A stretch of 64,000 nucleotides of DNA, taken from contig NW_019029047.1 in NCBI RefSeq assembly GCF_002105155.1, positions 47,501 to 111,500 of the forward strand. Reading direction: 5' to 3'. The stretch is from Lobosporangium transversale (lineage: Eukaryota > Mortierellomycota > Mortierellomycetes > Mortierellales > Mortierellaceae). Below are positions 1 through 9,384 of the stretch, piece after piece (the stretch's first letter is position 1; the number at the start of each line of letters is the position of its first letter). Position numbers and translations under genes: made by a program. The notes beneath the pieces are model-generated. The model saw only the letters and a program-made list of their open reading frames with translations, had not been told where the DNA came from and ran no database searches.

Positions 1-1271
1 AAACGGAGGCAAGCCTGGTGGGGAGAGGTTGTTCAGGTATTCCACAGGATAGTGAGCCGTAGCTGCTGCTTCGGGGTCTTGAAGGCTATCTTGACCAATA
101 TAACTGACTGACTGCTGGGTGCTACAGAGCATACTGGTGGCTAGTTGATTCAGTTTATCGACATCCTCATTAAGGGGACTCAAGATAGCGCGCTCAATGA
201 GCATCTCAGGAAGGAGTCTAGTATTTTCGATATCCGGAAATATAGTACGAAAAAATTAAATAAATTAAAAAAATAAAAAATAAAAAAAAAAAAGGAAATA
301 AAGAGTGAATAAAATGTAGCTCACCTTCGCCTTTGTGTGGGTCTCTCATTTTCGATATCAAGGTCATGGTCAAAGCTTCGCTCGCGCACTGCTCCATGAT
401 TGGCTTCATTTTGGATATGGCTGCTACATCAATGGATCAATGGACAGTAATAATCCGTTATAAAGTCAAATCGATGGCGAGGAAGAGTATGATTATATGA
501 AATATTTAAAGTACGTAGAGCCCACCTTTCAGCACTCGGACATGTACTTCGATTATGTCCTGGGCGATTGCAAGTGCTACACATATGCGGCCTTTGGGGC
601 TGGCTAACAATATTTGCCCTTATATATATATGATGAGAATAAAATAATAGAGGGCTAAATAAATAAAATAAAAAACAAAATAAAATAAAAATAAAATAAT
701 AACTTCTTTACCCTCTCGTGGGACCAATAACCTGCTCCAGGCGTGAAGCGGACGGAAGGTTTGTGCGAAGCTCAACACGCTCTGTTTTTTGAGGGCAGAG
801 CCGCCTATCATGCTTTTCACTGTTGCACAGACTACAGGTGCGGACCATGTGTTTATGAAATCTAGGTGCTGAGAGAAAAATTCAAATTGACAATATTGTA
901 ATTGTATTGGGTGAAAAAGACAGAAAAGGCCTTTGGCAGCGCTGCCTGCCTACTATATCCTCTACCACATTATCGATGGATAAGTTTTGACACTTTTATT
1001 TTATTTCACCGCCAGAAATAAAAACTGGTCAAAATGAGAATGATTTTCATTTTGACCAGTCATTATGGATTCTCCTGCGGGGGCTGGCTGCTCCAGAGAA
1101 GGACAAATACACTTATATTGAGAAGAGCAGCCGATGTTCAAGCATTCCCTGCAGCGAATCCAAGCTGCAATCCCAGTTTATCTTGCCTTTCTTCCTTCAA
1201 GTTTTCTTTCCTCCTCTTCACTCTCACTCTTTTCTCTTCTTTCTCCTCTTGTTCGAGTAAAGCAAGCAGGG

Positions 1272-1562
1272 CTATTCGTCGATGGAGCTGTAGAACCCAT
1301 CATACAACCCTTCTTCAGCATCCTTTACTGCCTGTTGGCTTTGTATTAGTTCCTCTTCAGCGTCTACGGGTCGTTCTTTGATACGTTGCACAGCCCGCCG
1401 AGCTCGTCGTGCTTGGATAATATGTTGTACACCCGATGGATTTGGTAAAGCTGTGAAACGTGTAGAACGTGTAGAACGTGTAGAGCGTGTAGAACGTGTA
1501 GAACGTGTAGAACGTGTAGAACACGTAGAGTTTGTGGAGCGTGCGGAGCGTGTGGCAACCAT
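1272..1562 (-). pseudogene. Helitron accessory protein fragment, Arg/Ser/Thr-rich
   Basis: This 96-residue reading frame starts MVATRSARST and runs through a tandem Ser-Thr-Arg tract made by a 9-bp DNA repeat. It ends in a conserved block (QARRARRAVQRIKERPV, then GLYDGFYSSIDE) that matches RARRSRRAVPRIIRAQPV and LYDMIYDSIDE in the accessory frame at 47610-48212. The rest of that longer protein is missing or out of frame here. The basic stretch could bind nucleic acid, but that is a guess. It belongs to the relic element and is unlikely to be expressed as a useful protein. Confidence 0.6.
1457..1524. repeat. 9-bp tandem repeat (gtagaacgt)
   Basis: About seven copies of gtagaacgt, with gtagagcgt as a variant, lie inside the accessory frame. 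Because the unit is a multiple of three, it lengthens a Ser-Thr-Arg peptide tract without changing frame. Confidence 0.85.
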
Positions 1563-1830
1563 TTCAAAAAATCAAATTAAAAAATTTAGGTTCGGAGGTG
1601 GAGAGATTGAGGAAGCTAATTATCAAAGAAGCTTCATGATATATATACATGCTTTTTTTTTTTTTTTTTTTTTTTTTTTTTGTTTCATCGTTTATTTTTG
1701 TTTCTCTTTTGTTTATTTTTGTTTCATCGTATCCCACCAGTCACTTCGTCTTTTTAAAGTCACCTTTTTTGGCTGTCACATAATTTTTTGTAATATTTTA
1801 ATATAAGAAGAGATTAAGATTTTAAGGTTA

Positions 1831-2438
1831 GACTTTTATCTGAAACTCCAAATGATCTTCAAACTATGTTTCATGTTTAAGTTAATCATTTAAATCATGT
1901 GGTTTCCATCTAAACTCTAATTTCTATATTAATAAATAAATTCATACCACTTTGACTACCACTTTTGCTACCACCTACTGCTTTTGCTACCACTTACGAA
2001 GTTCATCCAGCACCAAACAGGTGGAGTCATTATGAGTAATTAAGGGGTCATATGTGATCTCTATTTGTGAACTTTTAGTTTTATATGTGATCTATCTGTC
2101 ATGCGTTATCTTCCTTTTTTTTAAATGCATTAATACCCTCATTCCAAACACTTAATTTAATTCATTAATTCATTAATTTAAGTTTTGCCTGACTTGGGAT
2201 TCTCTTTTAACAAAGGCAATACAACCTTTCTCTATTCTGAAATACCAACTCAACACAAAATATTTCATCTCAGCGCCTTAGTGAAATTACTGTGAGTCCA
2301 AAGAAATCATCATAAGCTATTTCTTGTGGATGAAAAGCTCCATGAGTTTATTTGGCCAAATCTTATTTGTTTCATCAAAAAAAATATAAAAGAATAACAA
2401 AGTCGAAGATGAGGATGAGGTCAATGGGGAGACACTAC
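1831..2438. other. AT-rich spacer, no gene seen
   Basis: The stretch is AT-rich with short direct repeats (ttcattaattcattaattt; cttttgctaccaccta) and no convincing coding pattern. It separates the Helitron relic from the 3' end of the next gene. Confidence 0.6.
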
Positions 2439-4466
2439 CTATTTCTTGGTGAGAAAAGTCTTGAATTCTGGGGTACCAACAGTTGAAATTCGTTCAAGAA
2501 AATGAGATCCTGGAGTGACCACTTGCTTCTTGCCCGAGGAAGCCTGTTTGAGGACATTTTGCAATCCAAATGTAATTGTTGTTTGCAACTCTAACCATGT
2601 CTTGATATCAACACCCAAATTTTTCAGACTGTTCAGGCTGTCTGGGATGGTTACATCTTTCACATACACCATGAGATAAAGGTTCCCACATCTGAACATG
2701 ATGTAAATGGACATGACATGTGCAATAACCTGCCAGCCAGGTACAACTGCGTCAGTGATGCCAAAGTCGTCCTGCAGATGGTCCAGTGCATTCTTCAACA
2801 TCTCACCAACACGTACAAGGTCTTTGGCATTCTTTTTCTTGTAGCCTTTCTGTGCAATCGAGGTTACTTCTGCAATGCCAACATTACAAATTGTTTTGTT
2901 GGAGTCATCCTTGAAGTTCAAACCTAGGTCTGGCTCTTTTCTGCTGATACTTGCCTTTCCAGCATGGTTTGCTGAGTCCACACTACATGCAAATTAAAAG
3001 AATGTGTTAGTACAAACGATTCAGACGTTAAAGTTTAAGAGATTAGTGTATCCATTAGAACTAAAAAGCAAATAATAAGTGTCATCTCTATTTACAAGTC
3101 CAAAAACAACTTCTTGTCTGGTGCACTGACAAACACTCTACAAATCGATAAGATAAATGACGAAATTGCTGTAGACTCAGAGTAAACTCTGGCTGTGTCT
3201 GAGGAAGGAAACTCTTGTAGAGCACTGACAAAATATGTCCACAGTCGCTGATGTTTGGGATCTTTTGCACAAGACAACAAGAACTCAAGGCACTTAGCCC
3301 TATCGAAATCATGATCCTCAAAGTGCTAGGAAAGGATTCAAGTTAGCAACAGCAAGACGTCTGGGTCCTTGAACCTATGAAGAAACACTTACATCAAGCC
3401 GTGACCGGACTTCATTACGCACTACTGTTACATCAACACTCTTCCAATTTTGTAAGGACTTTTTCACGGATTGCAAGAAATGATCCCCCGAAAAAGTCAA
3501 TCTGATGTGCTGTTGCTGCTTTCGAAATCAGGATAATACCTGACCGAGCACTATAAATTAAAGGAAAAGAAAATGTAAATCTGTTAGTAGTTACATCCAT
3601 CAGTATGCGCAGTTAAGACAAATTATGTTGTAGAATACAATACACTTACAGAGCTTGATCTGTGTCTGTCACATAGACTTTCTTTGCTTTTACATCTTGA
3701 AATAGCTGTCCAAAGCTACCTCCAATGTCTAGCCCATCAAGTATCGCTGAGAAGCGATATGAATCACCTGTGATGTCTGGAATCATAAAATCGTCTTCAT
3801 CGACATCATCCATGAATAGATTCTCCTCACTGTATGTGGTTGGAATAAGATTTGGGCTGTCCACTGAGGTTGTTGAGATCCGTGGCATGGATATAGGGGT
3901 TACTATAGTTCAATAAAACATGCAAAGGACTGTCAACTTGAGTGAAAGATAAAGTAAGTTTGTCTGTGATACTGACCAAGACCAAGCTTACTCACCTCGT
4001 CGCTTTGGAGTCATTTGCAGACCTTCAACAAAGTTTGTGTTAAGACTCCGCTTCTTACTGTGTCCAGCCTGAGATATTATTGAATGCATCAAAGGTTCAG
4101 TATCTTTGTCAAGTTGCTGATGTTCAATGCTTTTTTTTTTTCAGTACGATGAATCGAGTCCTTGGCATATGACTCTGATCCTTTGACAAGAGTAGATGCA
4201 GTTTTCATCTGAGATGATTGTGATTGCCGGTCCAGCCAGAATTGGACTCCTTCATTGGCCTTCCAGTATTTGAATTTTTGCCACAAGTCTAATTTGATAT
4301 CCATGTCCAGATTGCTATCCCGGATTGCTTGTGCGTATCTCTGGTGTCCATGTTGCTTGAAGTAGATATCAAATGCCTCAAAGAATGCAGGTGGGGATCT
4401 ATCACTGGCAGACTGGATCCAAGAGGTGCCGGATTTAGTAGACATTGTGGTGCACAAAGAGTTCAA
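2439..4466 (-). pseudogene. Unrecognised five-exon gene with two frame breaks
   Basis: Exons read on the minus strand are 4466-3996, 3902-3650, 3550-3393, 3325-3096 and 2982-2439, each bounded by GT (gtgagt, gtaagt, gtaagt, gtaaat) and AG. Joined, they give about 550 residues. Exon 1 opens near MSTKSGTSWIQSASDRSPP and ends TPKRR; exon 2 is acidic (MDDVDEDDFMIPDITG); exon 4 has FEDHDFDRAKCLEFLLSCA; exon 5 ends EFKTFLTKK. Two frame changes are needed: one at an 11-base A run in exon 1 (plus strand 4131-4141), where the frame after it continues well to the donor, and one inside exon 3. They cancel, since the exon total is a multiple of three. I do not recognise the family. It may be a decaying gene, or the A run may be a sequencing error. 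Its neighbour upstream is a transposon-derived Fanzor relic on the same strand. Confidence 0.6.
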
Positions 4467-4615
4467 CCCCTATGATAGTATGAAGGCGCAGGAATCATTC
4501 AATAGAGGTTTGTATCAACCAATTTACTTCATTGAACAGGAAAAAGCATTGACATAAATGAAACTGGCAAACTTCATGTGACAATAAGCACAGAGGACCA
4601 AAGGATTGTTTCCTC

Positions 4616-4913
4616 TTCAGTGACCCAAATCAAACGATGACATAGGCCTAAGGAAGAAATCTCACCAACGGCCAGAAAAGGTTTTCGCAGCCTGCTTTCC
4701 GATAGAACATCGAATGCACAGAAAGCATTGAACACAAGATGAAGTCTGCAAGACATGTCAACGAGCCAAAGGACAAAAGTATTGTATTCATCTTTGGTCA
4801 CCCCAAATCAAACGATGACAAGGGTCAAGGAAGAAAACTCATTAATTGCCAGAAATGGTTTGCACAGCTACTTTTTCTGATAAAACATCATACAAGCAGG
4901 AGTGTTGAACATA
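4616..4913. repeat. Degenerate tandem duplication, about 180 bp apart
   Basis: Bases 4616-4735 and 4795-4913 align along their length: both contain ccaaatcaaacgatgaca, then gg-c-aaggaagaaa, ttgccagaaa-type and cagaa-gtgttgaaca-type blocks. Many substitutions separate the copies, so the duplication is old. No coding function is evident. Confidence 0.7.
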
Positions 4914-5555
4914 TCTTTCGCCGCATTTGATCAATAAAGCATCAAATAGGGAACAGTTTATAGAGAGCTAGAAGGGAATTTAGAAACAGAAATTAATATT
5001 TACCTTTTGGTGAAGACGTGTGGTAAACAACAAGCGTGTGGTGAGTCTGGCGACGACGGCGAGTGACGGCGATAGCCAGCCGTGAGAGTTGGTGACAGCA
5101 GTGGATACTATGAACAGGGTGGGAGTGGCTAGTAGGCGAATGTCGTGAGAGTGATGAGAAGAGGACGAGGGAGTGGCTAACGTTGAAGATACAAAGACAA
5201 GGGTACTATACAAGGCGATTGTGATGTTACAAAGACGAGGGTGATGATAGAAAGCCAGTGGTAATAAAGTGATGGAGAAGATACAAATATGAACCAATAA
5301 AGATTGGATGTTAAAAAAATAGAAAAAAAAAGTGATAAGAAAAAGAAGTAGAGAAAAATCCGATAAAGTAATATGAAGCGGAAAATGGTTTACAGTGGGA
5401 AAAAAAGAACGTAAAGAGAAATAGCTAATGAAGAACAATACAATCAAATGAGATGGAGGATTACCAAGAATAAAGTCGATGAAAAAGAATGGAAGCAAAG
5501 ATCACCAATTAAAAAAATGGAACGCGATGGATGATGGCAAAAAGCAAGTTTTATA

Positions 5556-5569
5556 TGACGCCAACGTCA
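5556..5569. other. Small hairpin downstream of the Fanzor relic
   Basis: TGACG-ccaa-CGTCA is a perfect 5-bp stem with a 4-base loop, about 100 bases past the pseudogene's stop. Guide RNAs of TnpB/Fanzor systems usually derive from sequence at or beyond the nuclease gene's 3' end, so this is where a relic of one would lie. A 5-bp stem alone is weak evidence. Confidence 0.25.
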
Positions 5570-5665
5570 CCGTATTTTCTAAAAATTTATTTTTAGTGAT
5601 GCTCGCCCCCTATAGTCCATCCCACCACAAAAAAAGGTCTATTAATGTTTGTTGTAGTAGAAGTC

Positions 5666-6929
5666 CTATTGTTGCTGCCCGCTTGATGTCTCTCCTTCTC
5701 CTGGGCTTAACAAAGGTTCCTTTGGTGGCCTTGATCCCTCCACTCCTCCTTCTCCGTCATCTGAGAACATTCGTTTGGTGGTACCATCATCACCTCCACT
5801 ACCTCCACCACCGCTAGAAGCTTGACCTTGAACTCCTCCTTCTGGCGGCTTATATTTTGAAGGTCGTATTTGATCTTTTATCTGAGACTCACAGATCCGT
5901 GCAATATTTTCAGCACCAACAACACCCCGATCAAAGTATGCTTTACAGTTTCGACAGTACTTGGATCGATAAGGCACATTCTCCAATAAAGTATCACAGT
6001 GAAGTCGTGGACACTTGGCAGATGTGTAGTATTCGTGACAACCTACAACGGGGTAGCCTAGAGCTTTTGCCTATTCGATCCCAATATAATACTCCATGTT
6101 AATAAAGACTCGTAATGAAACATCATTGATCATTTAAAAAAAAAAAAAAAAAAAAAAAATTACCTTTTCAACAAGCTTCTTCGTCAATATCACATGCTTT
6201 GATGCTTGTCCTCGGTTTGTCTTGAATGCTCCAAGTCCAATACAGATCACCGCATTCGTGTTGGAGCCTCTTCTTCGTCCATTACTTCCACCTGTAAGCA
6301 GAACTGCCTTGATCACATAATCAACGCATCCTTTCTGTGCTTTTTTACTGTCCCAGGCATTTCGAACAAACCAGCCATCATTATAGAAATCGAATAGCGT
6401 TCTGTATATAGTCACTCTATTGCCATTACCGGCTCCAGCTCCAGTACTTGATGGAACTTGATTTGGCTGCAACCTCTTCATATAATTGAAATAATCTGTT
6501 AGAGTGGACCTTGAGAATGATGGGATGTTGCCTTCAATTGCTGTAATCCCTTTTTTATGCTTCCGCCTCTCTAGCTCACCCCGGAACTTAGTGGATGGCT
6601 TGTAAAGATAGGCTCTAGAAATCCGGAGGATGTCGCGCTCGTTGGGCCTTCTTGGATCCAACTTTGCAATTGTCATCGAGTACCTCTCGCCTGGATCGAC
6701 CCCAATAATAACGGTATCTCCAGGGGGAGGACATTATGCCGGAGTCTCGTTTGTAACTTCTACATTATCGAGGAGACGGGAGCTTTGCTTCCAGTTGATC
6801 TCGCGCCGCACTGGAGGCAGCGGATCTGTACTCGATGCGCCTTCTTCAACTGCTTCTTCTTCTTCTTCGCCATCTAAGAACGGCTCATCAACTTTCAGCA
6901 AGTCTATGTCGTTGGCACCCAGCAAGATA

Positions 6930-6961
<32 letters not shown>

Positions 6962-7395
6962 TCCATCACCGTCGCCACCGCCTCGCCATGACCTGAAGAC
7001 GAGGGTCCCTGTTGAGCACTTGAGGATGAGGATCCTCGCGGGACACTTGAGGGTGAATATCCCCGTTGAGCACTTGAGCTTGCCCGAACCCTTGAAGATG
7101 AAGATCCTCGCCGAGCCCTCGAAGATGAAGATCCCCGTTGAGCACTTGAGGATGAGGGTCCCTGCTGGGCACTTGAAGAAGTCTGGCCTGCTTGAGATGT
7201 TTGAGTGTTCGAAGGTCGGGCAGCTTGTGAGCCTCTTCTTTTTCGTTTTGACGTATCGTAGGCAAGAAGAGTAAGAGTAAGGCCATTTGTAAGGAATGAT
7301 GGTCGTAATTTTTTCGTATGGCCGTCAGATTGCAGTCCAACACCCTTGTATCCTTTCAAGGAGAACAGTGATTGCAGCAATATCCTCTTTTGACT
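5666..7395 (-). pseudogene. Fanzor (TnpB-like) RNA-guided nuclease, decayed
   Basis: The catalytic part reads from 6733 to 6164, then a 93-base GT-AG intron (6163-6071) with a long T run, then 6070-5666. It shows the RuvC-I motif GVDPGERYS (codons at 6689-6703), a QASKHVILTKKLVEKAKALG helix, a RuvC-II Glu in GCHEYYTSAKC, a zinc finger with CPRLHC and CRNC pairs, and YFDRGVVGAENIARIC at RuvC-III. That order is diagnostic of TnpB/Fanzor proteins. Upstream lie a beta-strand-like block (PSFLTNGLTLTLLAYDTSK), a Ser-rich tandem-repeat linker and an acidic Asp/Glu tract. Lesions: an in-frame TAA at 6734-6736 just before RuvC-I; a frame change in the repeat-rich linker (near 6960-7010); no ATG and no N-terminal recognition region before 7395; and Gly (codon 5924-5926) where RuvC-III normally has Asp. 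A long Gly/Ser-rich tail follows. Almost certainly inactive. Confidence 0.85.
6071..6163 (-). other. Intron in the Fanzor relic
   Basis: The donor gtaatt follows a Lys codon (GTTGAAAAG) and the acceptor ends gaatag. Splicing is phase 0 and joins LTKKLVEK to AKALGYPVVG, restoring the helix that leads to the RuvC-II strand. A T run of more than 20 bases fills the first part of the intron. Confidence 0.85.
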
Positions 7396-7398
7396 AAG

Positions 7399-7545
7399 TG
7401 TTGCGATTAGCAGTCATTTATATGGGTTTTTACTATAGCTAAGCTTTTTACCCTTTTAATTTAACGAAGATCCCTGGATCATAATAAACACATCTTTCTT
7501 TCGTTCTCGTTACTTATTATGATCCTGGCATATTTCAATTAGCAC
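7399..7545 (-). repeat. Shared 150-bp 5'-flank repeat, copy 1
   Basis: This block aligns with 16559-16698 at roughly 80 percent by eye. Shared runs include tactatagctaag, atctttctttcgttctcgtt and gttgcgatt-gcag-catttatat. In the minus orientation it ends with a TATA-like ATATAAATG just before the degraded coding sequence. It may be a transposon end or a promoter repeat placed before two different coding fragments. Confidence 0.8.
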
Positions 7546-9384
7546 AGCCAAGTGTGGCTCGTGCTTAAATAAAGTTGCTCAACTTCTCTGCCTCTTTGCA
7601 AAACTGAACTCTCTTTTCTAGTTTTCATTGGACTATAAACCATGTAAACCATTGCATACCCGGCCACTTCCAGTCAAAGAAGACCGCTTGAAATGATGAT
7701 CCAGACATCGATATGCTAAACCTGTACTCGATAAGCTGCATCTAACGTTTCAAAACAAGTTACATGTATAGTCCTTTTTTTTGTAGCTGTTGATTGTTTA
7801 ATGAGCTTCGTTGCTTTTTGAATGGTTAGTTAATATTCTGAAGCTAAACCATCAGACTTCAATCAGGCCTATACTGTATAACCGGATATGACCTGCTTTG
7901 AAGAATTATCCCTAGTAAGCGCCATTTACTCAATGTATAGTTTGCAGAGGCCAGCTCAGAATGACCTCTGAAGGAGAAGACCAAATATATGGTTATGTAT
8001 TACGAAGAAACTGTACTACGAGCTATCTCTTTGTTCCGGAGCTGCTGCTGCTATACTTCAATGATGGTAAGTGGTGATGGCAAATGCTGGTTTATCTGAC
8101 CACTGGCAATCAAGTGAATAGTATAGCATAGCATAGCATAGCATACTCTTGACCCATATTAGAACCGTTTCGCATACTTTAAAATTACTACTATCCTAGC
8201 GAGAGAGATGATGATTCATTCTTGCTGCCAAGAGTCTGTGATCAAGTCTTCGTGCCTATTATTCGAGGCTCTTTTTAAGACTGAGAAGTGAGAGAGTACC
8301 AAGTGTCATCATATGCTTTGCTCTAATGTCTGTACACGCCTATGGGCCTGCACAAATTCATTTGGCGGTAAAAAAAAAAAAGCGACAGCATTACTTAACA
8401 TGCCCATACGGAATGGTTTTTCCTTCCTTGATATCAGCTTACACATTCCTGGCACAAAAGAAAAGAAAAGAATGAGAAAGAGGACTCCTCCCTCCAAATG
8501 CTGGGCAATAATGAGTAGGAATCGTTACCAATCTGTGAGATCGGAAAGATCACCAATCAAGGAGTGAGAGAGTTGCGTCTCGCGTAGTATAAAGTGTTAC
8601 GACAGGGACGGGGACAAAGATGAATGAGAACCATAGCTCAAGTACAAACACAATGTTATAGTCATCACATACACCTGGCTTTTTTTACCAACACTGAGGG
8701 GGCTCTACCAGGCATTTGTTTGTCAAGCTTGCTTTATTATTTTCTTTTGTTGTCTTGCAAAAGCAAAAGCTAGGACATGGTCAGGTTAGTGATGGCATCA
8801 ACCATCACTTTGTGCTTGGCGAAGCTGTGTTCTACTCCACTTGTCACAGGTGGAAACTTTAATCTTTCCCATGCATGTGAATGTGCCTACACAGCCCATT
8901 CATTCAAAGCATGATCTCACGAATCCATCCTCATTTACTTCCTTCCTTTCATTCAGGTACCAAAAAACAGATCAGTCGAGCAGAAACGATAAAAACCAAC
9001 TGACCCTTAGTCAACGCACATTGTAAAAAGAAAAAAAGAAAAGAATAGCTGAATGAGTAATTACCAAAGCAACAGTCGTACAAAGACAGGGAGATGCATG
9101 CGTCTAATCTTTCATCAGCTTTCGCCATTTGTCTTTCATCTTTCATCTTTCATCTTTTTATTCTTCATCCTTTAGTACATTAGCCGATTCCCTTTCTTTT
9201 TTATTAGTTCGAATCTCGAATCCTTAAAGCATACATGCATGTAAGAGACTGACAAACATGACTGGAGCACGCAAGAAAACCTTTTTTCACACTCACCACT
9301 GACAAACTGTCTTTTGACAGTCATTCTTCTCTTAGTGGTGTGGATAGGAATACCATCTATGAGCAAAGACGAAAGCAATAGACC
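7546..9384. other. Spacer and 5' flank of NLR gene A
   Basis: No convincing gene. A short pentamer array (atagc, about five copies) lies near 8130-8150. From about 8670 to the start codon the sequence is an inverted match to 58358-59025, the 5' flank of NLR gene B: both have ttaccaacactgag, then caagcttgcttt and aaaagcta blocks, and both end agcaatagacc-ATG. The shared flank probably carries the promoter. Confidence 0.65.

Larger units (their letters stand above)
1..1830 (-). mobile_element. Internally deleted Helitron relic (left end outside window)
   Basis: Bases 1-240 resemble the helicase C-terminal part of the Helitron at 43110-43365, with shared blocks such as the stretch around 'gcgcgctcaatgag'. 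Homology then jumps to sequence matching the upstream exons of that element near 47400, so about 4 kb holding Rep and the helicase N-terminus is missing. Positions 538-595 read in reverse encode a CCHC knuckle followed by a GT donor, matching the knuckle exon near 47280. Bases 1272-1562 match the Arg/Ser/Thr-rich accessory reading frame. The last similarity, around 1775-1825 (gtcacataattt and tttaatata-gaaga blocks), matches the probable 5' end of the other copy near 48640-48690. Both copies point the same way. It is non-coding for transposition functions; boundaries are approximate. Confidence 0.75.
4467..5665. other. Spacer between the unrecognised gene and the Fanzor relic
   Basis: It holds a degenerate tandem duplication (4616-4913) and AT-rich sequence. 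A 172-codon open frame on the minus strand (4980-5498) is Phe/Ser/His-rich low-complexity sequence and is not a convincing gene. A short perfect hairpin, TGACG-ccaa-CGTCA, lies at 5556-5569, about 100 bases past the Fanzor stop codon. Confidence 0.5.

Noticed and set aside
1457-1524. CRISPR-like array
   Set aside because: The 9-bp units are contiguous with no spacers, and the DNA is eukaryotic.
4980-5498. 172-codon minus-strand frame as a membrane protein
   Set aside because: It is Phe/Ser/His-rich because of GA-rich DNA on the plus strand. It has no family features.
9203-9225. tRNA T-arm-like gttcgaatc
   Set aside because: No acceptor, anticodon or D arm could be paired around it. No tRNA gene was found anywhere in the window.
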